Of a stretch of 64,000 nucleotides of DNA, positions 62,579 through 64,000 are shown in pieces. A program made the position numbers and the translations under genes. The notes beneath the pieces are model-generated. The model was not told where the DNA came from, ran no database searches, and worked only from the letters and a program-made list of their open reading frames with translations. This stretch comes from JABDMH01 sp965223025 (GTDB lineage: Bacteria; Bacteroidota; Bacteroidia; Chitinophagales; Saprospiraceae). Where the stretch lies: NCBI GenBank assembly GCA_965223025.1, contig CBDCVP010000023.1, positions 1,302,001 to 1,366,000 on the forward strand, written 5' to 3'. Position 1 is the stretch's first letter. The number at the start of each line of letters is the position of its first letter.

Positions 62579-63985
62579 CTACAAGTTTTTTACTTCTTGC
62601 ACCAACTTACTAATGGAGTCTTTAGCATCGCCAAAAAGCATTCGATTCTTTTCGTGAAAGAACAGTGGATTTTGGATGCCAGCATAGCCTGGATTCATGC
62701 TCCTCTTTAATACGATGATATTTTTAGCATTCCAGACTTCTAGTACGGGCATGCCGTAAATGGGACTAGTTGGATTGTCTAAGGCAGCGGGATTGACCAC
62801 ATCGTTGGCACCGACGATCACTACAGTATCCGTATCCTTTAAAGCTGAATTGGCATCCTCCAAATCCAAGAGTTTTGGGTACGGTACATCTGCCTCAGCC
62901 AGCAAGACATTCATGTGTCCGGGCATACGGCCAGCAACTGGATGAATGGCATACTTTACGTCAACACCGTTGGCTTCTAAGAGATCGTCCAGTTCCTTAA
63001 CTACTTTCTGAGCTTGTGCTACGGCCAGTCCATATCCAGGAACAAACATAACTGAATTCGCATAAAACAATTGTATAGCCACATCGGTGGGTGTGGCAAC
63101 CTTGGCAACCTTGTCTCCATCGGAGCCAGCTGCAGCAGCACTTCCTGCACTGCCAAAGCCACCAACGATGACGTTGAGAAGGGACCTGTTCATAGCTTCA
63201 CACATCAGTACGGTAAGGATGGTTCCAGCAGCCCCCACTAAGATACCACCCACCAGCATGATTTGGTTGTTGTAGATCAGACCGGCAGCGGCTGCGGATA
63301 ATCCAGTGAATGAGTTTAGTAAGGATATGACCACGGGCATGTCGGCACCACCAATGGGAGCCACAAATGAGAAGCCATAGACAAGAGCCAATGCCAAAAA
63401 GACAATCGCCAGGTTTATGCCAGCTCCTTGCCCCTGAATCATCAACACTGCGATCAACACAAAAGCAGCGATCAACAAGACCAGATTGATTAGGCTGTGT
63501 TTGGGTAAAATCACATGCTTGTCTTGCACTCTGCCATCCAACTTGGCAAAGGCCAGCATACTGCCGGTGAATGAAATAGCACCGATCAGAAGGGTGAACA
63601 GCACAATACCGAGCTGTCCCAAGCCCAAACCCATAGTTCCGTTGTAAAACTTGATCAATTCTGCCAAAGCCAAAACCATAGCACACGCACCACCAAGACC
63701 GTTGAATACCGAGACCATCTGCGGCATAGCCGTCATCTTAATTCTCTTTGCGGCCATCCATCCTGCAATCCCACCGACAATCAGACCGCCGGCGATCCAT
63801 AAGTAGTTATTGGGTGCACCCATGAGTGGATACAGCAAGGTGGCTATGATGGCGATCCCCATGCCGACACCCGCCCAAATGTTGCCTCTTCGGGCCGAGT
63901 CAGGCGAACTCAGGAGTCGTAGCCCCCAGACAAAGGCCACAGCGCCCACTAGGTAACTAAGATTGATGTATGTGGTGAACAGCAT
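62579..63985 (-). CDS. pntB: NAD(P) transhydrogenase subunit beta
   Basis: The inner-membrane and NADP-binding subunit of proton-translocating transhydrogenase, moving hydride between NADH and NADP+. About nine to ten helices occupy residues 1-275 (for example IVFLALALVYGFSFVAPIGGAD and YLVGAVAFVWGLRLL). Domain III follows, with the NADP(H) site (PGYGLAVAQAQ and VIVGANDVVNPAA). Length 468 matches the family. The upstream pntA genes would lie just past the right edge of the window. The product may supply NADPH for, among others, proline synthesis. Confidence 0.96.
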   Translation of the reverse strand: MLFTTYINLSYLVGAVAFVWGLRLLSSPDSARRGNIWAGVGMGIAIIATLLYPLMGAPNNYLWIAGGLIVGGIAGWMAAKRIKMTAMPQMVSVFNGLGGACAMVLALAELIKFYNGTMGLGLGQLGIVLFTLLIGAISFTGSMLAFAKLDGRVQDKHVILPKHSLINLVLLIAAFVLIAVLMIQGQGAGINLAIVFLALALVYGFSFVAPIGGADMPVVISLLNSFTGLSAAAAGLIYNNQIMLVGGILVGAAGTILTVLMCEAMNRSLLNVIVGGFGSAGSAAAAGSDGDKVAKVATPTDVAIQLFYANSVMFVPGYGLAVAQAQKVVKELDDLLEANGVDVKYAIHPVAGRMPGHMNVLLAEADVPYPKLLDLEDANSALKDTDTVVIVGANDVVNPAALDNPTSPIYGMPVLEVWNAKNIIVLKRSMNPGYAGIQNPLFFHEKNRMLFGDAKDSISKLVQEVKNL

Positions 63986-64000
63986 GAATTATCTCTTTTT

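Overview
The window looks like a chromosomal segment of a free-living, probably marine or aquatic member of the Bacteroidota, perhaps near the Saprospira/Lewinella group. That placement is an inference. The evidence includes a C-terminal type IX secretion (T9SS) sorting domain, a GIN-domain (DUF2807) protein, a Y_Y_Y/propeller sensor regulator, many lipoproteins (one with the Bacteroidota surface-export signature C-SDDDD), and several TAnnTTTG promoter -7 boxes just upstream of start codons. I found no rRNA, tRNA, CRISPR, phage, integrase or insertion sequence.

Region 1 (1-12.4 kb) is catabolic accessory content. It holds two S1 sulfatases (one cut by the left window edge), an SMP-30 lactonase translationally coupled to a nitrilase-family amidohydrolase, a di-heme cytochrome c peroxidase, a tandem pair of paralogous small outer-membrane proteins, a UMF1-type MFS transporter, a CBM9-like lipoprotein and a large B12-binding radical SAM protein with unusual cysteine spacing. 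Region 2 (12.5-21.2 kb) has a three-gene operon (Tat-exported gluconate dehydrogenase subunit 3-like protein, GMC oxidoreductase, serine hydrolase), an amt-PII nitrogen pair whose PII lacks Tyr51, a DEAD-box helicase, a DinB protein and a histone-deacetylase-like hydrolase. The 780-bp stretch after that (21.2-21.9 kb) has no long gene but contains strong inverted repeats and a possible 53-residue ORF.

Region 3 (22.9-39.8 kb) is the highlight: a beta-1,3-glucan (laminarin-type) utilisation locus with no SusC/SusD pair. In transcription order on the minus strand it encodes a GH-A TIM-barrel enzyme apparently fused to a C-terminal outer-membrane beta-barrel, a lipoprotein with three near-identical tandem glycan-binding-like modules, a surface-targeted GH16 lipoprotein, a cytoplasmic GH94-like (GH149/GH161-type) beta-glucan phosphorylase, a GH30 lipoprotein and a GPH-family sugar symporter. 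A divergent gene encodes a membrane-spanning propeller/Y_Y_Y/LuxR-HTH regulator. The proposed flow is surface cleavage, entry across the outer membrane, periplasmic trimming by GH30, symport, and phosphorolysis to glucose-1-phosphate.

Region 4 (40-64 kb) is mostly housekeeping: proBA and rocD (both making glutamate-5-semialdehyde), coaE, a TPR protein paired with an outer-membrane barrel, a MazG/HisE-like pyrophosphohydrolase, a cysteine-synthase-family enzyme with a strange Arg/Tyr-rich tail, a YggS-type PLP protein, a bile-acid-symporter-family protein, a DUF255 thioredoxin-like protein, a T9SS cargo protein, an amidase, pckA with a CRP/FNR-like palindrome upstream, and pntB at the right edge.
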